A stretch of 64,000 nt of DNA from Anaerolineales bacterium UBA5195. Lineage in GTDB: Bacteria; Chloroflexota; Anaerolineae; Anaerolineales; Villigracilaceae. Location of the stretch: positions 35,121-99,120 of the forward strand of contig DHVZ01000081.1 of NCBI GenBank assembly GCA_002412925.1, written 5' to 3'. The notes below the pieces were generated by a model. It was not told the origin of the DNA, did no database searches, and saw only the letters and a list, made by a program, of their open reading frames with translations. Positions 23,695 through 32,474 of the stretch are shown piece by piece (the stretch's first letter is position 1; the number at the start of each line of letters is the position of its first letter). The position numbers were made by a program, and so were the translations under genes.

Positions 23695-24873
23695 CTAAAT
23701 GACACCGAGCTTCTTGCCCACTGTTCTGAAGGCTTCCAAGCCCTGATCGAGGTCATTCGTAGAGTGCGCAGCAGAGATCATCACGCGGATCCTGGCCTTA
23801 CCCTGCGGCACGGTCGGAAAGCCCAGCGCCATGGCAAAGACGCCAGCTTCGAACAATTCGCGACTAAACTGCTGGGCGAGCGGCGCTTCACCGAGCATGA
23901 CCGGGGTAATGGGGGTCTCACTGACACCGGTATTGAAGCCGAGGGTCTTCATTTCGGTCTTGAAGTATTTCGCGTTACTCCAGAGCTTATCGACCAGTTG
24001 GGTCGAGTCTTCAAGCAGGTCGATGGCCGCCAGGCAGGCCGCCGCATCGGGCACGGTCATGGCCGAGGAGAATAGGAAAGGCCGTCCGCGCTGGCGCAGC
24101 CATTCGATGATGACGGCATTCCCGGCCACCACGCCGCCCATCACGCCAAAGGCCTTCGACATGGTGCCCACTTCCACATCCACTTTTCCGTGCAGACCGA
24201 AATGATCGACGATGCCGCGCCCGCCGTTGCCGAGCACGCCTTCGCCGTGGGCGTCATCCACCATCAGCAGGATCTCATACTTCTTGGCCACTTCATAAAT
24301 CTCGGGGAGCGGGGCGATGTCACCGTCCATGCTGAAGACACCGTCCGTCACAATCAGTGCCCGGCGGAACTGGCCCTGGTTGGCCTTGATCTGTTCTTCC
24401 AGCGACTTGGGGTCGTTGTGTTCATAAGCGACGATTTTCGCCCCCGAAAGGCGGCAGCCATCAATGATCGAGGCATGGTTCAGGCGGTCGGAGAAAATCA
24501 CATCTTCCTTGCCCACCAGCGCCGGGATGGTCGCCAGGTTGGCGGTAAATCCGCTCTGGAAGGTGATCGCCGCTTCAACGCCTTTGAAAGCCGCCAGGCG
24601 CTTTTCCAGTTCGACGTGCAGGGTCATCGTCCCGGCGATGGAACGGACCGCACCGGGGCCAATCCCCATTTCGTCGAGGCTTTTCTTGGCCGCGGCAACA
24701 ATATCGGGATGGTTGGCCAGCCCGAGGTAATTGTTCGAGCAGAAATTGAGCACTTGCTTGCCATCCACCACCAGCCATGCGCCCTGCGGTGAGCCAATCG
24801 TGCGGATGCGGTTATACAGCCCGGCCTGCTTCAGGCCGTCAAGTTCCTGGGCGATCCAGTCAATCTTGGACAT
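23695..24873 (-). CDS. kbl: Glycine C-acetyltransferase (2-amino-3-ketobutyrate CoA ligase)
   Basis: The 392-residue PLP enzyme belongs to the alpha-oxoamine synthase family. It cleaves 2-amino-3-oxobutyrate with CoA to glycine and acetyl-CoA in threonine breakdown. Seen are NFCSNNYLGLANHP, the cofactor aspartate motif DDAHGEG (206-212) and the PLP lysine K240 in VGTMSKAFG. BioF (8-amino-7-oxononanoate synthase) is the main alternative; the N-terminal LDGLKQAGLYNRIRTIGSPQ fits Kbl better. Its usual partner threonine dehydrogenase is not in the window. AGGAG precedes the ATG, and TATAAT lies about 40 bases upstream on the minus strand. Confidence 0.9.
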   Translation of the reverse strand: MSKIDWIAQELDGLKQAGLYNRIRTIGSPQGAWLVVDGKQVLNFCSNNYLGLANHPDIVAAAKKSLDEMGIGPGAVRSIAGTMTLHVELEKRLAAFKGVEAAITFQSGFTANLATIPALVGKEDVIFSDRLNHASIIDGCRLSGAKIVAYEHNDPKSLEEQIKANQGQFRRALIVTDGVFSMDGDIAPLPEIYEVAKKYEILLMVDDAHGEGVLGNGGRGIVDHFGLHGKVDVEVGTMSKAFGVMGGVVAGNAVIIEWLRQRGRPFLFSSAMTVPDAAACLAAIDLLEDSTQLVDKLWSNAKYFKTEMKTLGFNTGVSETPITPVMLGEAPLAQQFSRELFEAGVFAMALGFPTVPQGKARIRVMISAAHSTNDLDQGLEAFRTVGKKLGVI

Positions 24874-24942
24874 GCAGTTCTCCTGGGAAAATAGAAAGTG
24901 AAAGATGATAAATCAACCTCACTATAATTATAGCGATTTAAG

Positions 24943-24976
24943 CAAAAACGGCTGTCATGTTTTTTGCGTGACAGCC
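24943..24976 (-). terminator. Minus-strand intrinsic terminator without an obvious gene upstream
   Basis: CGGCTGTCA pairs with TGACAGCCG; the minus-strand side ends in five T. It lies upstream of kbl, so it would end a transcript arising in the intergenic region. Confidence 0.6.
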
Positions 24977-25191
24977 GAATAAGAATTTCACAACGATGAA
25001 CGCAGGCAAGCATAACAACCAGGCTCGATTAATCGGGAAAATTGTCATACTGCCGATTCGGCAAAATAGTGACAAGAATCTGTCCAATAACACATTGCAT
25101 AGAATCCCCAAAATGGTTGATAATAAGGTTATGCTATCTAAGGATTTTCTTTTAGTCCATTTTGACATTTTTTTACTCTGAGATCAGCAGC

Positions 25192-25229
25192 GCCTGATGG
25201 GTGTTACGCACACCTATCAGGCTTTTTTT
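25192..25229 (+). terminator. Plus-strand intrinsic terminator ahead of the aminotransferase gene
   Basis: GCCTGATGGGTGT pairs with ACACCTATCAGGC (one G.T pair) around TACGC, followed by seven T. It lies 67 bases before the ATG at 25296. It could attenuate that gene or end a small RNA. Confidence 0.7.
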
Positions 25230-25295
25230 ATCCCAACTTCCTGCTCCCCGTGCGTCCCAAAGGGGAGAACCAAACCAATCTCTTAAGGAGAAAGA

Positions 25296-26531
25296 ATGCA
25301 AACACCTTGGGAATATCGTTATGCCCATCGCATGCAAAAGATGGGAAGTTCGGTTATCCGCGAACTGCTGAAATTGACCCAGCAGCCGGATATCATCTCT
25401 TTCGGCGGCGGGCTGCCAGCCCCGGAAGTCTTCCCGCTGAAAGAATTCAGAGAAGCCTGCAACTTTGTGCTGGATAATTTCGGCGCGCAGGCCCTGCAAT
25501 ATGGCACCACCGAAGGCTACGCGCCTCTGCGCGAAATGATCGCGCGCCACACCGGCCGTTACAGCGTCAGTGTGAAACCAGAAAACATCTTGATCACTTC
25601 CGGCTCACAGCAGGCACTGGATTTCATCGGACGGGTTTTCATCAACCGCGGCGATTACATCGTGGTCGAATCTCCCACTTACCTGGGTGCGTTGCAAGCC
25701 TGGAATGCCTATGGCGCCCAGTATATTTCCGTTCCAATGGATGAGAACGGCATGATTGTGGACGAACTGGAAAAGGCCCTGCGGATTGGCCCCAAATTTA
25801 TCTACGTCCTGCCAAATTTCCAAAACCCGAGCGGCTCCACCTTGAGCCTTGAACGCCGTCAAAGAATTGTTGAACTGGCTGACAAGTACGGCGTTCCGAT
25901 TGTCGAAGACGATCCCTATGGGCAACTGCGCTACGAAGGCGAACACCTGCCGTCGCTGGTCTATCTCGACAGCCAATTCCGTGGCGACGACGGCACCTAC
26001 ACTGGCAACGTCATTTACTTGAGCACCTTCTCCAAAATCCTTGCACCCGGCATTCGCCTGGCCTGGGTTGTTGCACCCGAACAGGTCATCAAAAAACTGG
26101 TGAATACCAAACAAGCCGCAGACTTGCATACAGCCACATTCAATCAGATCGTGGCCTACGAAGTTGGCAAGGGCGGTTTCCTGGATGAACATGTCAAAAT
26201 TATCCGCGCCACATACAAGGAACGCCGCGACGTGATGCTGGAGACCATGGAAGAAATCTGGCCTGCGGGTACAAGTTGGACCAAGCCACAAGGCGGCATG
26301 TTCCTGTGGGGAATGCTGCCAAAAGGAATGGACACGGCCGAAATCCTCAAACTGGCAATTGACAAAAAAGTCGCCTTTGTGCCTGGTTTTGCCTTCCACG
26401 CCAATGGCGGCGGTCATAACACCATGCGGCTCAACTTCTCATATTCCTCGCCAGAGGTCATCCGCGAGGGATCGACCCGGCTGGGGTTGTTGCTGCGCGA
26501 ACTGGTCAAAGCCAACGGAAACCACAATTAA
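25296..26531 (+). CDS. PLP-dependent aminotransferase, class I/II (LysN / 2-aminoadipate type)
   Basis: The 411-residue fold-type I enzyme swaps amino groups between an amino acid and a 2-oxo acid. Features are ISFGGGLPAPEVFP, the cofactor loop SGSQQALD, NFQNPSGSTLS, the aspartate in EDDPYGQLRYEG and the PLP lysine in LSTFSKILAPGIRLAW. This pattern matches the MocR-like/LysN group that includes 2-aminoadipate and aromatic or branched-chain aminotransferases, without the GntR domain. The exact substrate cannot be set; branched-chain or alanine transamination would feed the 2-oxoacid dehydrogenase. AAGGAG precedes the ATG. The leader holds a terminator. Confidence 0.9.
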   Translation: MQTPWEYRYAHRMQKMGSSVIRELLKLTQQPDIISFGGGLPAPEVFPLKEFREACNFVLDNFGAQALQYGTTEGYAPLREMIARHTGRYSVSVKPENILITSGSQQALDFIGRVFINRGDYIVVESPTYLGALQAWNAYGAQYISVPMDENGMIVDELEKALRIGPKFIYVLPNFQNPSGSTLSLERRQRIVELADKYGVPIVEDDPYGQLRYEGEHLPSLVYLDSQFRGDDGTYTGNVIYLSTFSKILAPGIRLAWVVAPEQVIKKLVNTKQAADLHTATFNQIVAYEVGKGGFLDEHVKIIRATYKERRDVMLETMEEIWPAGTSWTKPQGGMFLWGMLPKGMDTAEILKLAIDKKVAFVPGFAFHANGGGHNTMRLNFSYSSPEVIREGSTRLGLLLRELVKANGNHN

Positions 26532-26535
26532 GAGC

Positions 26536-26565
26536 AAACCGGGCCTCACTGGCGAGGCCCGGTTT
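26536..26565. terminator. Bidirectional terminator between aminotransferase and malic enzyme
   Basis: AAACCGGGCCTC pairs with GAGGCCCGGTTT around a six-base loop, with A and T runs on either side. The genes converge here. Confidence 0.85.
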
Positions 26566-26573
26566 TTGATTCT

Positions 26574-27923
26574 CTATTCTTCTGCGTAAGGGACATAATC
26601 GGCGCGGGCAATGCCCTGCGCAATGGCTTTTTGCGCCACCGCGCGCGCCACCGCGTGGTGGACTTTTTTATCCAGCGCATTGGGAACCAGTTCGCCGGGC
26701 TGGGTCATATCGACAATCGTCTGCGCCGCGGCAAGCAGCATTTCGTGGGTTATCCGTGGAGCATTGGCATCCACTGCGCCGCGGAAAATACCAGGGAAAC
26801 CCAGCACGTTATTGACCGATTTTCCATCAGCGGCAAAAGCGGCCCCCTGGGCCAGCGCCACTTCAGGATCGATCTCCGGGTTGGGATTGGATAGCGCCAG
26901 GATGATCTGACCCTTGCGCACCATCTCCGGCTTGATCAGACCAGAAACACCCGTTGTCGAAATGATAATATCGCAATTTGCCATGATCTCGCCCAGGTTG
27001 GAGGCCCGCCCGCCAGAGGCTTCAAGCCGTTTGAGCGCTTCAGGGTTGATATCCGCGCCCCAAACAGGATTGCCCGTCAGCCGCATGAGCATGTTCGCCG
27101 TGCCCAGGCCCGCTGCTCCCAGGCCAATCTGCCCGATTTTGGCGCCCGAAAGGTATATGTCCGTCTGACGCGAGGCTACGATCAACGCAGCAGTCGTGAC
27201 AACAGCTGTGCCATGCTGGTCATCGTGCATGACCGGGATATCCAGCCGTTTTTGCAGGCGCTCCTCGATTTCAAAGCAGCGCGGAGCAGAAATATCTTCC
27301 AGTTGAATGGCGGCAAACGTTGGCGCAATGGTGGCTACTGTCTCAACGATCAGGTCAACATCCTTGGTATTGAGCAGGATCGGAATTCCCGACAACCCGA
27401 CCAGGGTTTCCATTAACATGGCCTTGCCTTCCATGACGGGCATACCCGCCAAAGGGCCAATGTCACCCAGGCCAAGCACTGCCGTTCCATCCGTGACGAT
27501 GGCGACCATATGGCTGGTGGAGGTGTACAAACGCGCCAGAGAAGCATCTTTGGCAATTTTAAGGCAGACTTCTGCTACACCAGGGGTGTAGACTTTACGC
27601 AGGGTGGCCAGGGAATCGATCGGGTAGCGTGAACGGATGGCGATTTTACCCTTCTGGTGCAGTTCCAGGATTTCGTCGCGCACATCCATAACCACGGTGC
27701 CTTCATTGGTTCGCATCGCTTCAAGGATGGCTTCCAACTGCCCAAGTTCATCAGCATAAATCGTGATGTCGCGGACGACATGCATCGAGGTTTCGGTAAG
27801 CATATTAATATCACCCACCGCGCCACCGGCATCTGAAATAGCCATCAGCAGGCGGGCCAGTTGGCCCACGGTCTGCTCATTGCGCACACGCACAGTGCGG
27901 CTTACTTTCCGTTCCCAGGCCAT
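26574..27923 (-). CDS. NAD(P)-dependent malic enzyme with N-terminal ACT domain
   Basis: The 449-residue protein decarboxylates malate to pyruvate. An ACT-type regulatory domain (about 1-85, RVRNEQTVGQLARLL) precedes the malic-enzyme domain: YTPGVAEVC, the catalytic region HMVAIVTDGTAVLGLGDIGP, the metal-site HDDQHGTAVV and the NAD-binding LGAAGLGTAN. ACT domains usually bind an amino acid, so allosteric control is expected. The gene overlaps the HAD gene by 22 bases and is the last of the run moaA-HAD-malic enzyme. A shared physiological theme for the three is not obvious. Confidence 0.94.
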   Translation of the reverse strand: MAWERKVSRTVRVRNEQTVGQLARLLMAISDAGGAVGDINMLTETSMHVVRDITIYADELGQLEAILEAMRTNEGTVVMDVRDEILELHQKGKIAIRSRYPIDSLATLRKVYTPGVAEVCLKIAKDASLARLYTSTSHMVAIVTDGTAVLGLGDIGPLAGMPVMEGKAMLMETLVGLSGIPILLNTKDVDLIVETVATIAPTFAAIQLEDISAPRCFEIEERLQKRLDIPVMHDDQHGTAVVTTAALIVASRQTDIYLSGAKIGQIGLGAAGLGTANMLMRLTGNPVWGADINPEALKRLEASGGRASNLGEIMANCDIIISTTGVSGLIKPEMVRKGQIILALSNPNPEIDPEVALAQGAAFAADGKSVNNVLGFPGIFRGAVDANAPRITHEMLLAAAQTIVDMTQPGELVPNALDKKVHHAVARAVAQKAIAQGIARADYVPYAEE

Positions 27924-28636
27924 AAATCCCTCCGCTCGAGCAATTCAATAATCTGGCGGTGTGACTGGATCACCGGGCAGCCGGGCGCGTCGAACAGGTT
28001 GTTGACATCCAGCAAAACCGGATTCATCCCCGCCCCTCTTGCGCCCACCACATCGGCGAAATAGTTATCGCCAACATAGACGGATTCTTCCGCCAAGACC
28101 CCGGCTTTTTCCAGCAGGTAATGGAAGACGCCCGGCTCGGGCTTATACATCCCGGCTTCACCCGCAAAGATTGCCAGGCTAAAAAATTCGCCCAGGCCGC
28201 GCTCGGCAAGATAACCGGAGAATGACTCAGAGCGGTTGGATAAGACCCCCAGTAAATAACCCTGTTCCCTGAGCCTGGCCAATGTTTCGACAAGATCATC
28301 CGGAATAATATCCCGTGGCCGGTATTCCTCAGTCATACGCTGGTTGAGCTTGGGAGCAAGTTCGGCAGACTGTTCGGGTGCCGCGCCAAGCACTGCAAGC
28401 TGGCGGCGGCTGTAATTTTCCCAAAAAGAGGGGCTGTCTGTAAAAGAAATCCGGTCTGAGCGAATTTCGGGGGATTCGGCAAAATAATAATGTTCCCAGC
28501 GGGCAATCCGCAGCCGGTCTTCGGGGCTGCTGTGCAGACCGAACTCCTGGGCAAAATCAGCAAATGCGTGCCAGCCATTGGGCAAATTCATGCGCAAGGT
28601 GCCATCCAAATCGTAAAAGATTGCACGGATACTCAT
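27902..28636 (-). CDS. HAD-superfamily hydrolase
   Basis: The 244-residue protein has the HAD nucleophile motif FYDLDGTL (8-15), motif II in LGVLSNRS and motifs III/IV in KPEPGVFHYLLEKAGV and YVGDNYFADVVGARGAG. The helical cap places it among phosphatases of the Gph/YjjG type, which dephosphorylate small sugar or nucleotide phosphates. The substrate is unknown. It lies six bases after moaA and overlaps the malic enzyme start, so the three are co-transcribed. Confidence 0.92.
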   Translation of the reverse strand: MSIRAIFYDLDGTLRMNLPNGWHAFADFAQEFGLHSSPEDRLRIARWEHYYFAESPEIRSDRISFTDSPSFWENYSRRQLAVLGAAPEQSAELAPKLNQRMTEEYRPRDIIPDDLVETLARLREQGYLLGVLSNRSESFSGYLAERGLGEFFSLAIFAGEAGMYKPEPGVFHYLLEKAGVLAEESVYVGDNYFADVVGARGAGMNPVLLDVNNLFDAPGCPVIQSHRQIIELLERRDLWPGNGK

Positions 28637-28642
28637 CTCGGT

Positions 28643-29617
28643 TCAGCCACCAATCTCATTCATCGCCCGGTTAAGTGGGATCAGCCCTTCTTCGAGACCA
28701 TGCCCCCAAGGCTTGTCCCAAATCCCTTCCAGAATCAGGGTCCGCAGGTCGTCTTCACTGGCGCCAGTCCGCATCGGCGTCAGCAGGTCGATTTCTTTTT
28801 CGCGGAGCAGGCACATGCGCAAGACCCCATCGGCAGTCAGGCGGGCGCGGGTACAGGCCGAACAGAACGGCATGGTTACCGATGAGATGAAGCCCAGTTC
28901 ACCTTGACCGCCGCGAACGCGGTAGATGCGCGCTTCCCCATCAAATTTGCCTGTAGTTTCAAGCGGCCCAAACTCTGATTCGATTTTCTCCTGGATTTGA
29001 GCGGCTGTAATGATTTGCTGGGTTTGCACATCGGTTGCCTCGGCAAAAGGCATCATTTCGATAAAACGCACCTGCCAGGAACGCTCAATGGTCAGCGCGG
29101 CTAAATCAATGACATCCTCCTCGTTGTAACCTTTGACGACGACCGCATTGAGCTTAACCGGTGCCATGCCAGTTTCTTCTGCGGCGAGGATACCCTTCCA
29201 GACATCCTCGAGTTTGCCCCAGCGTGTTAAACGGCGGAATTTTTCAGGGTCGAGGGTATCAATGGAGATATTCACCCGCTGGAGCCCCGCCTCTTTTAAC
29301 GGTTTTGCCAGCCGCGGGAGCAAGACTCCATTGGTCGTCATCGAAAGGGAATGGATTCCCGGTATGGATGAAATTCCGCGCACAAGCTCCACGATATTGG
29401 CGCGAACTGTCGGCTCCCCGCCGGTCAGCCGAATTTTATCAAAACCAAGCCTGGCAAACAGGCGCGCCAGTTTCAGGATTTCGTCATCTTGCAGCAAATC
29501 TGCGCTGGGGCGGAAGACCTGGTCTTCTGACATGCAGTAAATACAACGCAAGTTGCAGTGATCGGTCAGGGAAATGCGCAGATAATGAATCTTACGTCCG
29601 AATCGGTCAAGAGCCAT
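28643..29617 (-). CDS. moaA: GTP 3',8-cyclase (molybdenum cofactor biosynthesis)
   Basis: The 324-residue radical-SAM enzyme converts GTP to 3',8-cyclo-GTP in the first step of molybdopterin synthesis. The N-terminal cluster motif is CNLRCIYC (C21, C25, C28) and the C-terminal cluster is CSACTRARLTADGVLRMC. GGEPTVR and the terminal GG (EIGG), needed in MoaA activity, are present. The ATG at 29617 follows GAGG by five bases; an upstream TTG at 29653 is less likely. Other moa/moe genes are not in the window. Confidence 0.96.
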   Translation of the reverse strand: MALDRFGRKIHYLRISLTDHCNLRCIYCMSEDQVFRPSADLLQDDEILKLARLFARLGFDKIRLTGGEPTVRANIVELVRGISSIPGIHSLSMTTNGVLLPRLAKPLKEAGLQRVNISIDTLDPEKFRRLTRWGKLEDVWKGILAAEETGMAPVKLNAVVVKGYNEEDVIDLAALTIERSWQVRFIEMMPFAEATDVQTQQIITAAQIQEKIESEFGPLETTGKFDGEARIYRVRGGQGELGFISSVTMPFCSACTRARLTADGVLRMCLLREKEIDLLTPMRTGASEDDLRTLILEGIWDKPWGHGLEEGLIPLNRAMNEIGG

Positions 29618-29705
29618 AGATACCTCAATTCTGGATACCGTTAAGTAGGGCAATTATACAGCCTGCCTGCAATATTAGAAGTTTAAAAGAAGCAACGCGC
29701 TGTAA

Positions 29706-29734
29706 TTGACGCTTTTGGGCGGACATGCTATCAT
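29706..29734 (+). promoter_or_regulatory. Predicted promoter of the PIN-TRAM gene
   Basis: TTGACG (29706-29711), a 17-base spacer and TATCAT (29729-29734), 38 bases before the ATG at 29773. Confidence 0.6.
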
Positions 29735-29772
29735 CATAATGTAATTATTTGCATTTATTTTAAGGAGTTATT

Positions 29773-30837
29773 ATGAGTTATGATTTCGTTTTTCGTATTG
29801 TTGGCATGATTGTCTTTGCTTTACTGGGCGGTTACTGGGGGTTTTGGTTTGGCCGCACAAATGATCTCGAACAAATTATTCCATATACGCTGGGGATGAG
29901 CACCGTTGGCGCCTTGTTTGGCCTGATAGCCACACCGTATTTTACAACTTTCCCGGTACGCGGAATCCGCCGGCTGCTTGTGCGTGTTTCAGCAGAGAAC
30001 CTGCTGGCCGGATTGGCCGGGTTGGTGACCGGCTTGCTGGTCGCAGCCCTGCTGACTTTCCCGCTCTCAATGCTGCCGGAACCATTCGGCAATGTCCTGC
30101 CTTTCCTCTCTGTCCTATTATTTGGGTACTTTGGTGTGGCCTTGTTTGTGACGCGCCAGTCAGATTTGATGAATTTAATCGGGGCAGTGGCAAACCGCGG
30201 CGGCGAGAGCGTTTCAGCGCCCAACGCTGCCTGGGGACAAGGATCGCGGACAATCTTACTCGATACCAGCGTCATCATCGATGGACGTGTCGCCGACATC
30301 GCCAAGACGGGTTTCCTGCCCGGAACGCTGCTCATCCCCCGTTTTGTGCTCAACGAACTGCAATATATCGCCGACTCGGCTGACAGCCTGCGCCGCCAGC
30401 GTGGACGTCGCGGCATGGAAGTTCTCTCTGAACTGCAAAAGGTCTCTGCTGTCAGCGTCCGCATCAGCGATATAGATGTGGAAGGTGTCCGCGAGGTGGA
30501 CGACAAGCTGGTAATCCTGGCCCGCCAGTTGAAATGTCCCATTCTCACCAATGACTTCAACCTTAACCGCGTTGCGGAGTTGCAAGGAGTGGTCATCCTG
30601 AATGTCAATGAACTGGCAAATGCTGTCAAATCAGTGGTTTTGCCAGGTGAGACGATGGGCATCGCCATTATCCAGGAAGGCAAGGAATCGAACCAGGGTG
30701 TGGGCTATATGGATGACGGCACCATGGTTGTGGTGGAAGGCGGCAACAAGTTTATCGGCCAAACGAAAGCCATTACCGTTACCAAAGTCCTTCAAACCGC
30801 CGCAGGCCGGATGATCTTTGCCAAACCGGAAGATTAG
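29773..30837 (+). CDS. Membrane-anchored PIN-TRAM protein (YacL-like)
   Basis: The 354-residue protein has four N-terminal membrane helices (about 8-140), a PIN nuclease-like domain (about 155-285) and a C-terminal TRAM domain (about 290-350). PIN acidic residues are seen in LLDTSVIIDGR, LNELQYIAD, REVDDKLVILA and LTNDFNLNR. This is the conserved YacL architecture of Gram-positive bacteria and Chloroflexota; the proposed role is in RNA processing or decay at the membrane, not firmly shown. AAGGAG precedes the ATG, and a good promoter lies upstream. Confidence 0.92.
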   Translation: MSYDFVFRIVGMIVFALLGGYWGFWFGRTNDLEQIIPYTLGMSTVGALFGLIATPYFTTFPVRGIRRLLVRVSAENLLAGLAGLVTGLLVAALLTFPLSMLPEPFGNVLPFLSVLLFGYFGVALFVTRQSDLMNLIGAVANRGGESVSAPNAAWGQGSRTILLDTSVIIDGRVADIAKTGFLPGTLLIPRFVLNELQYIADSADSLRRQRGRRGMEVLSELQKVSAVSVRISDIDVEGVREVDDKLVILARQLKCPILTNDFNLNRVAELQGVVILNVNELANAVKSVVLPGETMGIAIIQEGKESNQGVGYMDDGTMVVVEGGNKFIGQTKAITVTKVLQTAAGRMIFAKPED

Positions 30838-30866
30838 TAATCAGTGTTCAGTAACCAGTGAGCAGA
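30834..30866 (+). repeat. ATCAGT-family dispersed repeat
   Basis: TAGTAATCAGTGTTCAGTAA and the following ACCAGTGAGCAG have the same unit and order as the arms around the four-helix-bundle gene. It begins at the stop codon of the PIN-TRAM gene, as the left arm does at the E1 stop. Confidence 0.65.
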
Positions 30867-30903
30867 AAGGGCGCGGTTCATGATGAACTGCGCTCCTTTC
30901 TTA
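30862..30903 (+). terminator. Possible terminator of the PIN-TRAM gene
   Basis: GAAAGG-GCGCGGTTCA pairs with TGAACTGCGCTCCTTTC with one bulge and one mismatch. The T run after it is weak. TATAAT at 30948-30953 downstream may start the cysS transcript. Confidence 0.45.
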
Positions 30904-31035
30904 TCCCCAATCGTGGCAAGCCACGAATAAAACGTGACCGACTGGTTTATAATTCTCGGTAGATCATAAACTTCATAAAGAAGACCATTCTCCCATCTTT
31001 CGTAAAACACTGATACTGGAATCAGGAGAGAAATT

Positions 31036-32433
31036 ATGCTTCGTATCTACAATACCCTCACCCGCAAAAAAGAAGACTTCCAGACGCTCGAACCCGGCCT
31101 GGTCAAGATGTATGTCTGCGGCGTGACCGTTTATAACGACGCGCACGTTGGGCATGCCATGTCGGCGCTAGTCTTCGACATTATCCGCCGCTACCTTGAA
31201 TATAAAGGCTACACCGTCAAGCACGTCATGAACTTCACGGACGTGGATGACAAAATCATCAACCGCGCCAACCAGTTGGGCGAAGACCCCCTCCAACTGG
31301 CCGAGCGCTATATCAACGATTACCGCCAGAACCTGAGCGATCTGAACATCCTGCCTGCCACCGTCAACCCACGCGCCACCCAGACCATGCGTGAAATCAT
31401 CAAAATGATCAGTGAACTGGGCGAAAAAGACTTTGCCTATGCCCCTGGCAACGGGGACGTTTACTTCCGTGTCAGCAAAGATGATGATTACGGCAAACTT
31501 TCAGGCCGCAAGCTGGATGACATGCAGGCTGGTTCGCGGATCGAAGTCGAGGAACTCAAACAACACCCGATGGACTTCGCGCTCTGGAAGGCCGCTAAGC
31601 CCGGCGAACCAGCCTGGGATTCTCCCTGGGGCAAAGGCCGCCCCGGCTGGCACATCGAGTGCTCGGCCATGAACCTGGCCATTCTCGGCGAGCAGATCGA
31701 CATCCACGGCGGCGGGAACGACCTGATCTTTCCGCACCACGAAAACGAAATCGCGCAGAGCGAGGCCTATACCGGCAAACAATTCTCGCGTTACTGGATG
31801 CACAACGGCATGTTACAGCTTGGCGGCGAGAAAATGTCCAAATCACTGGGCAATATCATCAGCATCAAGGAATTTTTGTCGAAGCGCGACGGAGACGTGA
31901 TGCGCATGCTCGTCCTGAACGGTTCCTACCGCGCCCCGCTGATGTTCAACGAAGAGACACTGGATGCCGCCGAAAAAGGCTTGGAGCGGATCAAATCGGC
32001 CCTGCGACCTGCCTCTGCCAAAACAGCGGATGCCAGCCCAGAGGCTTTATCCGCCTTGGAGAAACAAACCACGTCCACCCGTGAAGCCTTTGTCGCCGCG
32101 ATGGATGACGATTTCAACACGGCGGGTGCGCTTGGATCGCTCTTTGACCTGGTGCGCGCGATCAACACCGCCCGAGATGCAGGCGCCAGCCCCGAGCAGC
32201 TCAATCCCGCCCAAGAGGCCCTGCGCGATCTGGCTGGCGTCTTTGGCCTGCGGCTGGCCGAAAAGACCGGTTCAGAAGGCGCCGAGAAATTCATCAACCT
32301 GCTGCTCGAAGTCCGCGCTGAGGCCCGCAAGCAGAAACAGTGGCCGCTCTCCGACCTGATCCGTGACCGACTGAAGGAACTGGGCGTGACCGTTGAAGAT
32401 GGAAAAGACGGTGCGGCCTGGCGGTATTCGTAG
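31036..32433 (+). CDS. cysS: Cysteinyl-tRNA synthetase
   Basis: The 465-residue class I synthetase charges tRNA-Cys. The HIGH motif reads HVGH (37-40), the KMSKS signature is at 266-270, and zinc ligands are consistent with C28 in YVCGVTVYN, with C and H residues in IECSAMN and FPHHENEIAQSEA. Length and domain order are normal, including the C-terminal DALR region (TREAFVAAMDDDFNTAGAL). AGGAGAG precedes the ATG. Confidence 0.98.
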   Translation: MLRIYNTLTRKKEDFQTLEPGLVKMYVCGVTVYNDAHVGHAMSALVFDIIRRYLEYKGYTVKHVMNFTDVDDKIINRANQLGEDPLQLAERYINDYRQNLSDLNILPATVNPRATQTMREIIKMISELGEKDFAYAPGNGDVYFRVSKDDDYGKLSGRKLDDMQAGSRIEVEELKQHPMDFALWKAAKPGEPAWDSPWGKGRPGWHIECSAMNLAILGEQIDIHGGGNDLIFPHHENEIAQSEAYTGKQFSRYWMHNGMLQLGGEKMSKSLGNIISIKEFLSKRDGDVMRMLVLNGSYRAPLMFNEETLDAAEKGLERIKSALRPASAKTADASPEALSALEKQTTSTREAFVAAMDDDFNTAGALGSLFDLVRAINTARDAGASPEQLNPAQEALRDLAGVFGLRLAEKTGSEGAEKFINLLLEVRAEARKQKQWPLSDLIRDRLKELGVTVEDGKDGAAWRYS

Positions 32434-32462
32434 TCTGGCAACTTGTTGCTTGGTAATGCAGG

Positions 32463-32468
32463 TAAAAT
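32463..32468 (+). promoter_or_regulatory. -10 element of a likely leaderless transcript
   Basis: TAAAAT, six bases (CACCCC's frame), ATG at 32475. The 19 bases CAGGTAAAATCACCCCATG (32459-32477) recur exactly at 35225-35243. Confidence 0.55.
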
Positions 32469-32474
32469 CACCCC

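Larger units (their letters stand above)
24874..25295. other. Intergenic region with two terminators and no convincing gene
   Basis: This 420-base, relatively AT-rich gap separates divergent kbl and the aminotransferase. It carries a minus-strand terminator (24943-24976) and a plus-strand terminator (25192-25229), each upstream of a gene start and neither preceded by an evident coding gene. Short open frames (for example 61 codons from 24996) lack ribosome sites and coding bias. Small RNAs or attenuated leaders are possible. Confidence 0.5.

Noticed and set aside
23672..23695. Further ATCAGT-family repeat after kbl
   Set aside because: GAACACCAAAAACTGATACTGAAC is only loosely similar to the unit; too weak to list.
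24996..25181. 61-codon frame in the kbl/aminotransferase gap
   Set aside because: No ribosome site or recognisable sequence; it overlaps AT-rich regulatory DNA.
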